Source: Caldivirga sp. MU80
GTDB taxonomy: Archaea; Thermoproteota; Thermoprotei; Thermoproteales; Thermocladiaceae
Reading direction: 5' to 3'
DNA length: 64,000 nucleotides
NCBI RefSeq assembly: GCF_001663375.1
Contig: NZ_LCTF01000002.1
Coordinates: 1-64,000, forward strand
In this document: positions 17,890-26,716 of the stretch, piece by piece
Layout: each line of letters starts with the position of its first letter
Position numbering within the stretch: the first letter of the stretch is position 1
The notes under the pieces: model-generated
What the model saw: the letters and a program-made list of their open reading frames with translations, nothing else
Databases searched by the model: none
Told to the model about the DNA's origin: nothing
Made by a program: the position numbers and the translations under genes

Positions 17890-17965
17890 GGTTAATCACC
17901 CTAACAGTCTTAGCGCTACCTAGGGCTGCCGCCACGTTCACTTTACTTACTGGGGGTAGGTTCAT
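17870..17965 (-). CDS. Possible 31-residue leader peptide upstream of dsrM-like gene
   Basis: A short frame starts with ATG at 17965, about 25 bases after an AT-rich box (taattattaaaattaa, 17981-17999), and ends with TAA inside the first codons of the dsrM-like gene, overlapping it by 20 bases. The dsrM start has its own Shine-Dalgarno. The peptide (MNLPPVSKVNV...) has no known match. It may be a leader or simply chance. Confidence 0.3.
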   Translation of the reverse strand: MNLPPVSKVNVAAALGSAKTVRVINHDYAAS

Positions 17966-18105
17966 GCGTAGCCCTCATGTTAATTATTAAAATTAATTAT
18001 TTCACTTGAGCCGTGAAATGGTGAAAGGGATGAATGGTGAGAAGTTAAGTGGTAGGTAGTCCTCGTGATGTAGCCTTACACTTGTAGATGCACATTACAG
18101 GTGCA

Positions 18106-19185
18106 TTACACACCATATAGCCTATAGCATGAAATACACTGCTGTGGCGGTAAATATTCGAATGCGTAATCCTCCACAAGGTTCATTAGCTCACCCTCTA
18201 GTAGGCTCCTTCTACTGAACTTAACCCTGAAGTCTATGTAATCCTTACTTAGCCATACATCAATCAAATGCTTATCATTAATGTTACCGAAGCTTACTTT
18301 ACCTAACTTAAAGCACCTGCCCATGAAGCACCTGGGTATTTCATGGCCATTAACTGGGAGGTTCAGGAAGACGCATGGCGACACCTCACCATTCACATTT
18401 ATGAATACGGTCTCTGTTGGCTTCTCTGGGCATTCTATCAATTCCCAGCATGTTAATGAGTAGCTGAAGGCCTTAATGCCAAGCTCCTTAGCCCTCCTCA
18501 TGGCCATGTCCACTATGCGTTTAACATGCTTTGACTCCTCCTCGTAAGGGTCGCTGAAAGCCCTCCATGTAATCATGTTCCTGCTAAGTACATAGGATAG
18601 GTTATCTAAGGTAACTTCCTCAATACCTAGCCCGCTGCAGAGTTCCATGAACTCTGGAAGTTCATGAATATTCATGGGAAGCATTATGAAACTTGCAATG
18701 ACCCTAACATCACTACCCACACTCCTTTTCACAGCTATTAAATCCTTAACGTTCCTTATGATTTTATTAAAATCGCAGCCCCTTCTTATTAAGTCATGAG
18801 TTGCCGCGTGGGCCCCTGCAAATGAAATCGCTATCACGCTGATGCCCCTACTGAGTAGTTTCTCCGCATGGTCCCTATGCAGTAGGGTTGCATTGGTTGT
18901 AAAGCCGAAGTTCACCTTACCAGAGATCTCATTAACCAGGTCCATGAAGTTTGGGTGAAGCATTGGTTCACCCCACCCCTGCAGGTGCATGTACTCTATA
19001 GTCCTGACCTCGAGGGCTTCCTTAATTATTTTATGAAACAACTTAGGGTTCATAAATGTGGATGTCCACCTATCCCTAAGTATCGTCCTTGGGCAGTAAA
19101 CGCAGTTTGCATTACATGAACTTGAGATTTCCACCTGCAGGATTCTTGGGAGTGAAGAATCATGTTTTTTAACTGAAATGGACAC
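18106..19185 (-). CDS. Radical SAM/SPASM-domain protein
   Basis: A 359-residue radical SAM enzyme. The cluster motif CNANCVYC is at about 23-30, followed by GEPMLHPNF (the GGE-like S-adenosylmethionine motif). The C-terminal region contains the cysteines of a SPASM-type auxiliary-cluster domain (NVNGEVSPCVFLNLPV, then CFMGRC, and CISC near the end). Such enzymes modify peptides or cofactors. It is encoded 11 bases from a YeiH-like permease on the same strand and near the DsrMK-like pair. The substrate is unknown. Confidence 0.85.
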   Translation of the reverse strand: MSISVKKHDSSLPRILQVEISSSCNANCVYCPRTILRDRWTSTFMNPKLFHKIIKEALEVRTIEYMHLQGWGEPMLHPNFMDLVNEISGKVNFGFTTNATLLHRDHAEKLLSRGISVIAISFAGAHAATHDLIRRGCDFNKIIRNVKDLIAVKRSVGSDVRVIASFIMLPMNIHELPEFMELCSGLGIEEVTLDNLSYVLSRNMITWRAFSDPYEEESKHVKRIVDMAMRRAKELGIKAFSYSLTCWELIECPEKPTETVFINVNGEVSPCVFLNLPVNGHEIPRCFMGRCFKLGKVSFGNINDKHLIDVWLSKDYIDFRVKFSRRSLLEGELMNLVEDYAFEYLPPQQCISCYRLYGV

Positions 19186-19196
19186 GCATACCTCCC

Positions 19197-20672
19197 CTAC
19201 TTCGGTGGTGGTAGACCTGCGAAGAGGGCTATGGATAAGCCTAGGGCTATTAGTATTATTATAGTCAGGGACACCACGTAGGCCACAATCATGCGCCCAG
19301 CCCCTATCTCCCTAAATGTCCTGAACCTGGTTGTTAAACCTATGGACATGAATGTTAGTGCGAAGAAGAAGTATCTAAATAACTCAGTCTGGGGCGTTAC
19401 ACCGCCTGTCATGAACTTAGCCGCTGTTACTGTACCAACACTGAAGCCAATACCCCAGAGTATTAGCCAGGTCCCTATGTAACCGAGGACGAATTTGGGG
19501 AACCTGAACCATATTTGTATTGCTGGGACTTTCTCACCAGGCTTCCTCTCAACCCTCGTAACCCAAATCACAGCTAGTATGAACGCCCACAGGCCGATCC
19601 ATATATCAATGAACACCTTATTCATAACAGCTGTGCTCATGACCCAGGTCTTATAGGCGGCAAGCCCAGGCTGAGCACTAATTAAGGCATCAGCTAACGC
19701 ACCGCTCGCGGCAGCTGCGCCATCAGTCTTAACGGCAAGCCCCATCCAGGCGCCCGCGGCGTATGGTGCCCACTTTAGGATTGTGGCGGCTATGAATGGT
19801 AGTATGACTAGTTCCACTGCAGCGAATAGCACAATTATAGATGATACGGTTGCTGGGATTATACTTGGGGCACCTATTGCCGCGGCCGTGGCTATTGCGG
19901 CAGATACACCACATATACTGACACCCGACGCCAGTGTTACTGCCCACTTTGTGTCAAGCTTGAATAGTCTACGCGATACTAAGTAGGAAATGGGCCAGTA
20001 TATTAAATAGGCGGCCACTATGGCTATTAAGGACCTCTCCACGAGCGTTACCGCCAGTGACATGTAACTAAGCGATGTGGCGCCCACTAGTGCACCGAGT
20101 AGCACTATGGCTGTCTTTATGTACCACTCAGTCCTTGCACCAGTCTCCAGTACAGTAGGTAGTTTCTTATAGAATACTAAATTGGATATTAAGAGACCAA
20201 TTATTAAGAGGTATATTAATATGCCATCCTTACCCACAGGTATTGACCAGGTGATGTGCAACTTCGCGTATTGGTTAGGGGTTGCATTAAAGTAAGCATA
20301 GCCGAACAACCACCAGAAGCCGAAGGTTAGTATGAACATTATTGTAAAGCCAGCTACAAACCTTCTGACGCTATGCCCCATAGCCTTAGCTGCGGCGGTC
20401 AATATAGCTAAGAGGAATAGATAGAAGAATACTATACTTAGTATTGGATTAAGTCCCACATATGCCTTTGTCATGGTTGACTGCCCAACAACCACCACGC
20501 TCTTCAATGGGTCCATCCATGGGGCATTAACATTTGGAACCCAGCCAAGTAGGTAAACACCGTAGTAGCCTGGTAATGACAGGAAGAATATTAAGAGCCC
20601 TATCCAGAGTGCCCACCAATCCTCCTTCTTCCATAACGAACTCCAGGAGATAGATTTACTCATAGTAATCAT
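19197..20672 (-). CDS. YeiH-type membrane protein (putative sulfate exporter family)
   Basis: A protein of about 491 residues with some 11-13 membrane helices, matching the YeiH/UPF0324 'putative sulfate exporter' family. The conserved core GVSICGVSAAIATAAAIGAP is visible in the middle. A TATA box (TATAAAAG read on the minus strand, 20692-20699) shows that the upstream in-frame TTG at 20720 is not the start; ATG at 20672 or 20663 fits. It shares orientation with the radical SAM gene (11-base gap). Sulfur oxyanion export would suit a sulfur-respiring host, but the transported substrate is not proven for this family. Confidence 0.8.
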   Translation of the reverse strand: MITMSKSISWSSLWKKEDWWALWIGLLIFFLSLPGYYGVYLLGWVPNVNAPWMDPLKSVVVVGQSTMTKAYVGLNPILSIVFFYLFLLAILTAAAKAMGHSVRRFVAGFTIMFILTFGFWWLFGYAYFNATPNQYAKLHITWSIPVGKDGILIYLLIIGLLISNLVFYKKLPTVLETGARTEWYIKTAIVLLGALVGATSLSYMSLAVTLVERSLIAIVAAYLIYWPISYLVSRRLFKLDTKWAVTLASGVSICGVSAAIATAAAIGAPSIIPATVSSIIVLFAAVELVILPFIAATILKWAPYAAGAWMGLAVKTDGAAAASGALADALISAQPGLAAYKTWVMSTAVMNKVFIDIWIGLWAFILAVIWVTRVERKPGEKVPAIQIWFRFPKFVLGYIGTWLILWGIGFSVGTVTAAKFMTGGVTPQTELFRYFFFALTFMSIGLTTRFRTFREIGAGRMIVAYVVSLTIIILIALGLSIALFAGLPPPK

Positions 20673-20691
20673 TTGATGGCTTTCAAGCAGT

Positions 20692-20699
20692 CTTTTATA
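20692..20699 (-). promoter_or_regulatory. TATA box of the YeiH-like/radical SAM unit
   Basis: Read on the minus strand, TATAAAAG is centred about 24 bases before the ATG at 20672 and 33 before the ATG at 20663. This sets the start of the YeiH-like gene. Confidence 0.6.
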
Positions 20700-20720
20700 C
20701 TTTACTTTAGTTAAAAGCAA

Positions 20721-21094
20721 CCTAAGTCAGTCATAAATGAAATTTAAATATTCAACTACATCTATTATTATACTTATATATGTAATATTTCATTTATATA
20801 GTGAAATAATTTTTAACGACAAATTCATTATCACTATGAAAATTCAAGTATTAATAATCTAGGTATTGATTTAAATTGTTGATAACTACTGAATTATCAT
20901 AATTATATTAATACTCATAGTATCATTTATAAGCTTAGCCCAGTCTAGTTTGCAGTAGGTCAGTGTCTGTGAGGTAAGTTTCACAACTGGGTCCTATGAA
21001 ACCATCGGTAGCCATGGATCGTCCAGTGGTAATGCTAAGATCGCATTGAGTGAGGGTTTATTAAGGGGATTATTTCCAAGTTGCTTGGTTATCT
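20721..21094. other. AT-rich gap, no gene recognised
   Basis: The first 200 bases are strongly AT-rich with many TATA-like strings and no coding frame. The last 150 (from about 20940) are mixed sequence running into repeat copy D. No RNA gene could be supported. Confidence 0.5.
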
Positions 21095-21224
21095 TGTTTC
21101 CGAGATCCGTGGGGTTAGGGACCCCCGGCGACGGGTGGGGAGCCGCTGCGGTGAGGGGGCTCGGGGAGACCGCTGGGAAGCAGACAGTGGGAAAGCCATA
21201 AAACCGCCGCCTGCTGAGGGACAG
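21095..21224 (-). repeat. tnpB-less element remnant (copy D)
   Basis: Read on the minus strand this matches copy A: gtccctcagcaggcggcgg at the left end, then ctccccgagccccctcaccgcagcggctcccc, and cggatctcggaaac at the end of the core. The right end is not recognisable. The left-end part (ccataaaaccgcc on the plus strand) supplies a TATA-like box 27 bases before the zinc-protein gene at 21231. Confidence 0.65.
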
Positions 21225-21230
21225 TGAGGT

Positions 21231-21461
21231 ATGAGGTTGTTTAAATGTAGTCTTTGCGGATCTGAGGTACCTTTTAGTGAAGTTGCCTATATTAGAGGTA
21301 GTGTTGTTATTTGCAAGAAGTGCTTCCCAACGTACTACGTCAAAAACTGCACCTTCTTGAGGAGAAGACTTGTCGGTGAGAATCCCCCAGCCTGTTCATT
21401 CTGCCAATATAGGAAGGCATGTGACTCCTACATAGAGTCTCTTAAGGAGTCTACAGGATGA
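21231..21461 (+). CDS. Small zinc-finger-like protein
   Basis: A 76-residue protein with seven cysteines: CSLC near the start, CKKC at about 30, a Cys at 41, and CSFCQYRKAC at about 57-66. It probably binds one or two zinc ions or an iron-sulfur cluster. No named family. The ATG follows directly on repeat copy D, whose end provides the likely TATA box. Cysteine pattern supports a real gene. Confidence 0.6.
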   Translation: MRLFKCSLCGSEVPFSEVAYIRGSVVICKKCFPTYYVKNCTFLRRRLVGENPPACSFCQYRKACDSYIESLKESTG

Positions 21462-21504
21462 GGAGCCTAATCTCCACCTTTTCATATGATACTAGGCTTT
21501 TTCA

Positions 21505-22158
21505 TCATGGCAAGCGTGGTTGGGGGGTTTGTATCCTTACCACGTAGACCTCCACCGTCCTCCTGGGTTTCCTGTGGTGCCTATAGGTGAATGGTATTGT
21601 TAATTTAAATCCAAGCATAACCTCAACATTACAACCACACACCTTGGCCACGTTGATGATGTGGTTCTCGGTGCCGGCCTTATGCACGCTGTACGTAACT
21701 TTAGATAGGCTTAGTGAATTAAGCAGTATCTTAGTGTCAATACCCCTGGGGCCCCATATTCCAAAGGGTGGGTTTTGAAACACCGTGTCCATTGCCCTGG
21801 CTAGGGCCGGCATTGTGAAGTCCATGACCACTATGTCAACTAAACCCAATAGGTTCAGTTCACCAAGATACCTATACGCATCCCTTGCCGCATCCTCATC
21901 AATATCAATGCACAGCACCTGGGTTGAGCCAAGTAGTGCGGCTGCGGCTGAGAACCTGCCTGTACCGCATACTGGGTCAATAATCCTCTTCCCATTAACG
22001 TCACCCCTGAGGTAGGCTAGCCAGACGATATCAGCCACCATGCCGGCGTCTGTTACGTACTGCTCAAGGTTAAGCTTAGGCTTACTATAGCCACCTATAC
22101 CCTGGATTATGATCTCAAGCTCCCTCTTACTACTGACACCATGCCACACCATACCCAT
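21505..22158 (-). CDS. RNA/DNA adenine N6-methyltransferase-like protein (METTL5 type)
   Basis: About 217 residues. SAM-binding motif DPVCGTGRFSAAAALLG, acidic motif CIDIDEDA, and the catalytic NPPFG characterise an N6-adenine methyltransferase. The KLNLEQYVTD segment before motif I matches METTL5-type enzymes, which modify small-subunit rRNA. A longer reading would start inside the galT gene; the ATG at 22158, about 28 bases from a TATA-like cgtattaat, is preferred (22152 also possible). Target is inferred from the family. Confidence 0.85.
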   Translation of the reverse strand: MGMVWHGVSSKRELEIIIQGIGGYSKPKLNLEQYVTDAGMVADIVWLAYLRGDVNGKRIIDPVCGTGRFSAAAALLGSTQVLCIDIDEDAARDAYRYLGELNLLGLVDIVVMDFTMPALARAMDTVFQNPPFGIWGPRGIDTKILLNSLSLSKVTYSVHKAGTENHIINVAKVCGCNVEVMLGFKLTIPFTYRHHRKPRRTVEVYVVRIQTPQPRLP

Positions 22159-22198
22159 TATTACCCATGGGAAGTGCGGAGGGGGATTAATACGAATT

Positions 22199-23182
22199 TT
22201 AAGCGCAGCTACCCATCGGCTTAAGTGACTGTGAAACCTTGCGGCAAGTCTCCTTAAGCTCCCTGGCTTTATCCTCAGGTGATGAGTCGTAGGTGAACGT
22301 CCATAGCCCCCACTCAACCCCAGCAGCATACTTAAGCTTGTTGGCGTCCCTAAGCATTGGGTAGAATTCAACGTGCATGTGGTATGATTCATCGTTCTTA
22401 ACGGGCCCCTGGTGCAGTGCCATTATGTAGGGCATGTCCCTCACAAGTACGTTATCGAGGATTGCCGTTGTTACCCTAAGTGCATCGGCAAGTGTTGTTA
22501 ATTCGCCGTCGCTTAACTGGGTCATCTTCTGCACATGCCTCCTCGGTATTACGTGAACCTCGTAGGGCCACATCGAGTAGTAGGGTTTGATGACGTAGTA
22601 GTCGCTATTGGCGTAGAGGACTCTTTCACTAAGCTTAACCTCCTCCTCAAGTACACTGCACAGTAGGCACTTACCAGTCCTCTTCATGTATCTCCTCATG
22701 TTCCTTAACTCGAGCCTAACCCTAAGCGGTACGTAGGGTAATGCATACATTTGGCTATGTGGGTGCGTTAAGGATACCCCAATCTCCTTACCCTTATTCC
22801 TGAAGAAATAGATGTACCTAATGAAGCTAACCTCCTCAAGCTCCCTCATCTTATCCCTAACACCCCTCAGCACCAGGGTAAGGTCCTCAAGGGGTATTTC
22901 GTGGAGGTCGGATAGGTCGTGCTTAGGGGTCTCCACTATGACGAAGCAGTAGCCCAGGGAGCGCCTGGCCCTAAAACCATCAACCTTATGTGCCTCAGGG
23001 GCGTTGGGGGTCAGCATTGGGAACCTATTGGGCAGTATTAGGAAGCGCCAACCCGTGCCAGTCTCCTCATTACCCTCGTCAAAGGGGCACTGGTTACTGG
23101 GTTGCCATGGCCTAGTCTCCCTAACGCTGGACACCATTACCCACTCCCCTATTAACGGGTTATACCTAAGCTCCATCACCAT
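22199..23182 (-). CDS. galT: Galactose-1-phosphate uridylyltransferase
   Basis: A 327-residue GalT of the HIT superfamily. Characteristic motifs are RYNPLIGEWVMVS at the start, FxNKGxEIGVSLTHPHSQ in the first half with the nucleophile-bearing H-P-H region, and a second HMHVEF. It exchanges UMP between UDP-glucose and galactose-1-phosphate. The galactokinase-like gene is divergent, starting 40 bases away, making a two-gene Leloir unit. Cys pairs (CLLC) suggest a structural zinc. Confidence 0.92.
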   Translation of the reverse strand: MVMELRYNPLIGEWVMVSSVRETRPWQPSNQCPFDEGNEETGTGWRFLILPNRFPMLTPNAPEAHKVDGFRARRSLGYCFVIVETPKHDLSDLHEIPLEDLTLVLRGVRDKMRELEEVSFIRYIYFFRNKGKEIGVSLTHPHSQMYALPYVPLRVRLELRNMRRYMKRTGKCLLCSVLEEEVKLSERVLYANSDYYVIKPYYSMWPYEVHVIPRRHVQKMTQLSDGELTTLADALRVTTAILDNVLVRDMPYIMALHQGPVKNDESYHMHVEFYPMLRDANKLKYAAGVEWGLWTFTYDSSPEDKARELKETCRKVSQSLKPMGSCA

Positions 23183-23222
23183 GTGCTAGTGCTTATTAAG
23201 CGCCCAGTTATATGCATTGTTA

Positions 23223-24308
23223 ATGATAGTCTCATCAGCCCCAGGTAGGGTTGACTTATTTAACACGCACCAGGACTACAAGGGATTGCCTGTGATCCCA
23301 GCCGCCGTGGACCTTAGGACTTACGTTGAGGGTGAGTTAAGGATGGGTAACGTTGTTAAGGTGCGTTCAGTCAACATGGGTGAGGAGGTTGAGTTGAGGG
23401 TTGATGATAAGTTGAGCGTTGGATCATGGAGCAGCTACGTGCTGGCTGCATTAAAGGTACTTTCAATGCACGGCTACTACATAGGCGGCGCCGAGTTAAC
23501 CATCAGGAGTGACGTACCCATTGGTTCAGGGTTAGCCAGCAGTGCGGCATTACTGGTGGCTGTGGTAAACTGGTTTAACAAGGCCTATGGATTAGGGCTG
23601 AGTAGGAGGGATATTGCGGAGTTCGCATATGAGGCGGAGCACAACGTAATGGGTATACCATGTGGTAGGCTTGACCAATACTCCTCATCATACGGGGGTT
23701 TGATAATACTTGAAACTAGGCCACCCTACAGGGTTGAGGAATTGGGGGTTAAGGGGCTTGACTTCATAGTTGTTGATTCAGGCGTTAGGCACAGCACCAT
23801 GAGCGTCCACACCGTTAGGCAGAGGGAGCTTAGGGAGGCCTTAAGCATGCTCAGGGAGTCCATGCCTAGGGAGTACTGGGGTGAGCTTAGTAAGCCCCTT
23901 GAAGAGGTTAACTGGGACTTAATAGCTAATGCGACTAAGGACTACTTAAGCACCCTTGACGATACGCACAGGAAGAGACTTGAATTCACGATACTTATGA
24001 ATGAATCCACGAAGAGGGCAATAGCTGAGTTAAGGAAGGGTGAGCCGGATAGGAGGGTCCTGGGTGAGGTAATGAATGAGCAGCATAGGCTACTAAGGGA
24101 CCTGTACGAGGTCAGTATACCTGAGCTTGAGGAAATTAAGAGGCACCTGGACTCAAACGGCGCCCTTGGGTCTAAGATAAGTGGCGCTGGGATGGGTGGT
24201 TCAATGGTTGCGTTGGCTGAGAGTAGGGAGGACGCTAAGAGGATTGTTGAATCCATTAAGGGTAGGTGGAGGGCTTGGGTAGTATCCATTGATCAAGGCG
24301 TATCCTAA
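23223..24308 (+). CDS. galK: Galactokinase-like GHMP kinase
   Basis: A protein of about 361 residues of the GHMP kinase family. Motif 1 is APGRVDLFNTHQDYKG near the N-terminus, motif 2 is VPIGSGLASSAALL at about 99-112, and motif 3 is SGAGMGGSMVAL near the end. Motif 1 has NTHQDY where galactokinases usually have GEHTDY, so the sugar specificity could differ. The divergent galT supports galactose phosphorylation. Start ATG at 23223 is preferred over the upstream TTG, with a TATA-like cttattaag about 28 bases before. Confidence 0.85.
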   Translation: MIVSSAPGRVDLFNTHQDYKGLPVIPAAVDLRTYVEGELRMGNVVKVRSVNMGEEVELRVDDKLSVGSWSSYVLAALKVLSMHGYYIGGAELTIRSDVPIGSGLASSAALLVAVVNWFNKAYGLGLSRRDIAEFAYEAEHNVMGIPCGRLDQYSSSYGGLIILETRPPYRVEELGVKGLDFIVVDSGVRHSTMSVHTVRQRELREALSMLRESMPREYWGELSKPLEEVNWDLIANATKDYLSTLDDTHRKRLEFTILMNESTKRAIAELRKGEPDRRVLGEVMNEQHRLLRDLYEVSIPELEEIKRHLDSNGALGSKISGAGMGGSMVALAESREDAKRIVESIKGRWRAWVVSIDQGVS

Positions 24309-24356
24309 CGCCTACCATTAGGTTTACTTTAAAAGGGGATTTAGGCTGGGTTAGCA

Positions 24357-25730
24357 ATGGCCAATAAGGTTAAGATTGTCGCCACAATTGGCCCTTCATC
24401 GGAAAGGCCCGAGGTGGCCGGTAGGTTAATTAAACTTATCGATGGGGCTAGGGTTAACTTCTCACATGGGGACGTGAGTACTTGGGTGAGTAGGATTGAG
24501 TTAATCAGGAGGGTTAACCCAGATATACCGATACTAGGTGACCTACCTGGCCCGGGGGTTAGAACTGGTGAGATGAGTGACCTAGCCTTTAACAAGGGTG
24601 ACATGCTAACCTTCAGGTTAGCCAATGAGGGCAAGGGCTACGTGCCAGTACCAGTTAGGGAGTTCTTCAACATTGTGGATGAGGGCGACGTGATAGTGAT
24701 GGATGATGGTAGGGTTAAGCTTGAGGTGGTTAACAAGCGTGACGATGAAGTCTCCTTAAAGGCCCTAACCAACGGTATCATTAAGTCCCATAAGTCAATA
24801 ACGGTGATGAATAAGGACTACCCCCTGCCGATACTTGGCGATAGGGATAAGGAGGCCATTAACGTAGCCGCTAAGTACAACCTGGAGTACCTTGGTTTAA
24901 GCCATGTGAGGAGTGTTGAGGATATTGAGAACGTTAGAGACTACCTGAGGAGGATAGGGTACTCGCCAGCCATAGTGGTTAAGGTTGAGACGGCTAGTGC
25001 AGTTAACAGGATTAGGGATATCGCCTGCAGCGCCGACTATGTAATGGTGGCTAGGGGTGACTTGGGCATGGTGTTTAACCTAGAGGAGGTCCCTAAGATA
25101 CAGGAAAAAATAATCATAACCGCTCATTCATGTGGTAAACCGGTTATGGTAGCCACGCAGCTACTTGAATCCATGGTCAACAACCCTGTGCCAACCAGGG
25201 CTGAGGTGGTTGACGTAATGACCAGTGTACTTCAGGGCGTTGACTCACTGCTGCTCACCGATGAAACAACCATGGGTAATTACCCAGTTGAGGCTGTTGA
25301 GTGGCTTAGGAGGATAGTCAGCAATTACGAGGGTCAAGTCGCCCCAGGGCCTAGGGTTGACTTAAACGCCTTTGATGATAGGATGAGGTTCGCCCTGGGG
25401 ATTGCCGGGCTAGCCGACAGCATCAACGCTAAGATAGTTGTCTTCACTAAGAGCGGTTTAACGGCGATAAGGCTATCGAGGTATAGGCCAAGGGTCCAGA
25501 TACTGGCTGGCACACCCAGTGAGACCATTGCCCGTAGGCTTAGGTTACTGTGGGGTGTGGAGTCTAGGGTTGTTAAGGATGATGATTACGATAAAGGTAT
25601 GGTCGACACGCTTAACGCCTACATTAAGGATGGCCTGGTGAACCAAGGGGACTTGGTCATATTGACCTATGGCCTTAGGCCGGATTTAAAGGAGTATGAG
25701 CATGTCATTAAGTTGATTAGGGCACGGTGA
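24357..25730 (+). CDS. pyk: Pyruvate kinase
   Basis: A 457-residue pyruvate kinase. Expected motifs are present: KIVATIGPSS at the start, VNFSHGD, the catalytic region VVKVETASAVN, then ARGDLGMVF and the ATQLLESM helix. It makes pyruvate and ATP in the last step of glycolysis. It stands alone, with TATA-like tactttaaaag about 25-30 bases before the ATG. C-terminal domain is complete. Confidence 0.95.
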   Translation: MANKVKIVATIGPSSERPEVAGRLIKLIDGARVNFSHGDVSTWVSRIELIRRVNPDIPILGDLPGPGVRTGEMSDLAFNKGDMLTFRLANEGKGYVPVPVREFFNIVDEGDVIVMDDGRVKLEVVNKRDDEVSLKALTNGIIKSHKSITVMNKDYPLPILGDRDKEAINVAAKYNLEYLGLSHVRSVEDIENVRDYLRRIGYSPAIVVKVETASAVNRIRDIACSADYVMVARGDLGMVFNLEEVPKIQEKIIITAHSCGKPVMVATQLLESMVNNPVPTRAEVVDVMTSVLQGVDSLLLTDETTMGNYPVEAVEWLRRIVSNYEGQVAPGPRVDLNAFDDRMRFALGIAGLADSINAKIVVFTKSGLTAIRLSRYRPRVQILAGTPSETIARRLRLLWGVESRVVKDDDYDKGMVDTLNAYIKDGLVNQGDLVILTYGLRPDLKEYEHVIKLIRAR

Positions 25731-25804
25731 ACAACACCACAGTGCCACTCTCAGTAATTTTATGAAAAATAACTAATTTAAACACCCTCAGCCTTAGTAG
25801 GTGC

Positions 25805-26227
25805 GTGGTGGATTTAGAGGATATAACAGTTAGGGAGTTGGAGTACCTAAGGGTCATTAATGAGGAGGATTCACCAATATCAATAACATCCCTATCCAGG
25901 AAGTTGGGTAGGTCGGCCTCAAGTGTGTACGAGGAGGTTAACCACCTAATTTCCAAGGGCTTAGTCTGCAAGGGCCCTGAGGGTGTCTACTTAAGTAGTG
26001 ATGGTAAGATGCTCCTTGAGCTCGTTGACAATAGCCACAGGATAATTGAGACCTGGCTAGTTGGCCTTGGGTTTAGCGTTGATGAGGCGTGTAGACTGGC
26101 GTCAAAGATGGAGACCACCATGCCCATTGAGGTCCTCAGGAAGCTTTACGAGAAAATAGGTAAGCCGAGGTCATGCCCCCACGGTAAACCAATAACGTTC
26201 AGCAGTACAGTCATTAACAAGGCTTAA
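25805..26227 (+). CDS. DtxR/MntR-family metal-dependent transcriptional regulator
   Basis: A 140-residue protein. A winged helix (about 8-65, ITSLSRKLGRSASSVYEEVNHLISKGLV) precedes a dimerisation/metal domain with the family residues: SHRIIETWL, DEACRLASKMETTM and the closing CPHGKPI. No SH3-like third domain is present, as in MntR-type and archaeal forms. It would repress iron or manganese uptake genes when metal is bound. No obvious transporter is next to it. Confidence 0.88.
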   Translation: MVDLEDITVRELEYLRVINEEDSPISITSLSRKLGRSASSVYEEVNHLISKGLVCKGPEGVYLSSDGKMLLELVDNSHRIIETWLVGLGFSVDEACRLASKMETTMPIEVLRKLYEKIGKPRSCPHGKPITFSSTVINKA

Positions 26228-26236
26228 TGCAGAGAC

Positions 26237-26716
26237 CTAAGCCCTCCTGGGGGTCCTGGCCCCACAGGCAGTGCAGACGAGCACGTAAATCCTATCCTCC
26301 TTAACTAGGTACGTGTCGATGGAGCCGCAGACTGGGCAAGTTACGTAAAGCCTAATGTACCTCTCGTAAACGGCCTCTAGGGTTCTTGGGGTACGTTCAG
26401 CGTATATGACCAGTGACCCATTTGGATCAACATTGCCCGGCACCGCCAACTCCTTAATGAAGAACCTGGCCATGTGGGTGACGTCCCTGTTCAACCTATC
26501 GGCTATCTCCTTAAAATTCCTTATTATGGTTCTCCTGGGCTCAACCTCAACATTAAGCTTAGGTATCTCCCCCCTCCTCTCAACCCTGGGTGCCACTATC
26601 TTATACGCCCTCTCAAGCAGCTTGAGGTAAAGTGGATCAACGGACATAACCCCGGTTCCACTGGGTCTGCTTATAAAATACTCGTCAACACGGCTCCTTA
26701 ACCACCGCTTAGCCAA
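26237..26716 (-). CDS. Translation initiation factor aIF2 subunit beta
   Basis: A 159-residue aIF2-beta: the core domain ([19 protein letters not shown], then [18 protein letters not shown]) and C-terminal zinc ribbon with CPVC and CTAC. It is part of the heterotrimer that delivers initiator tRNA. Its TTG start at 26716 overlaps the Kae1 stop by 19 bases, so the two are co-transcribed. Confidence 0.95.
   Translation of the reverse strand: MAKRWLRSRVDEYFISRPSGTGVMSVDPLYLKLLERAYKIVAPRVERRGEIPKLNVEVEPRRTIIRNFKEIADRLNRDVTHMARFFIKELAVPGNVDPNGSLVIYAERTPRTLEAVYERYIRLYVTCPVCGSIDTYLVKEDRIYVLVCTACGARTPRRA

Noticed and set aside
22159-22392. N-terminal extension of the methyltransferase gene
   Set aside because: It would run through the conserved C-terminal end of galT; the ATG at 22158 fits a promoter and the family's usual start.
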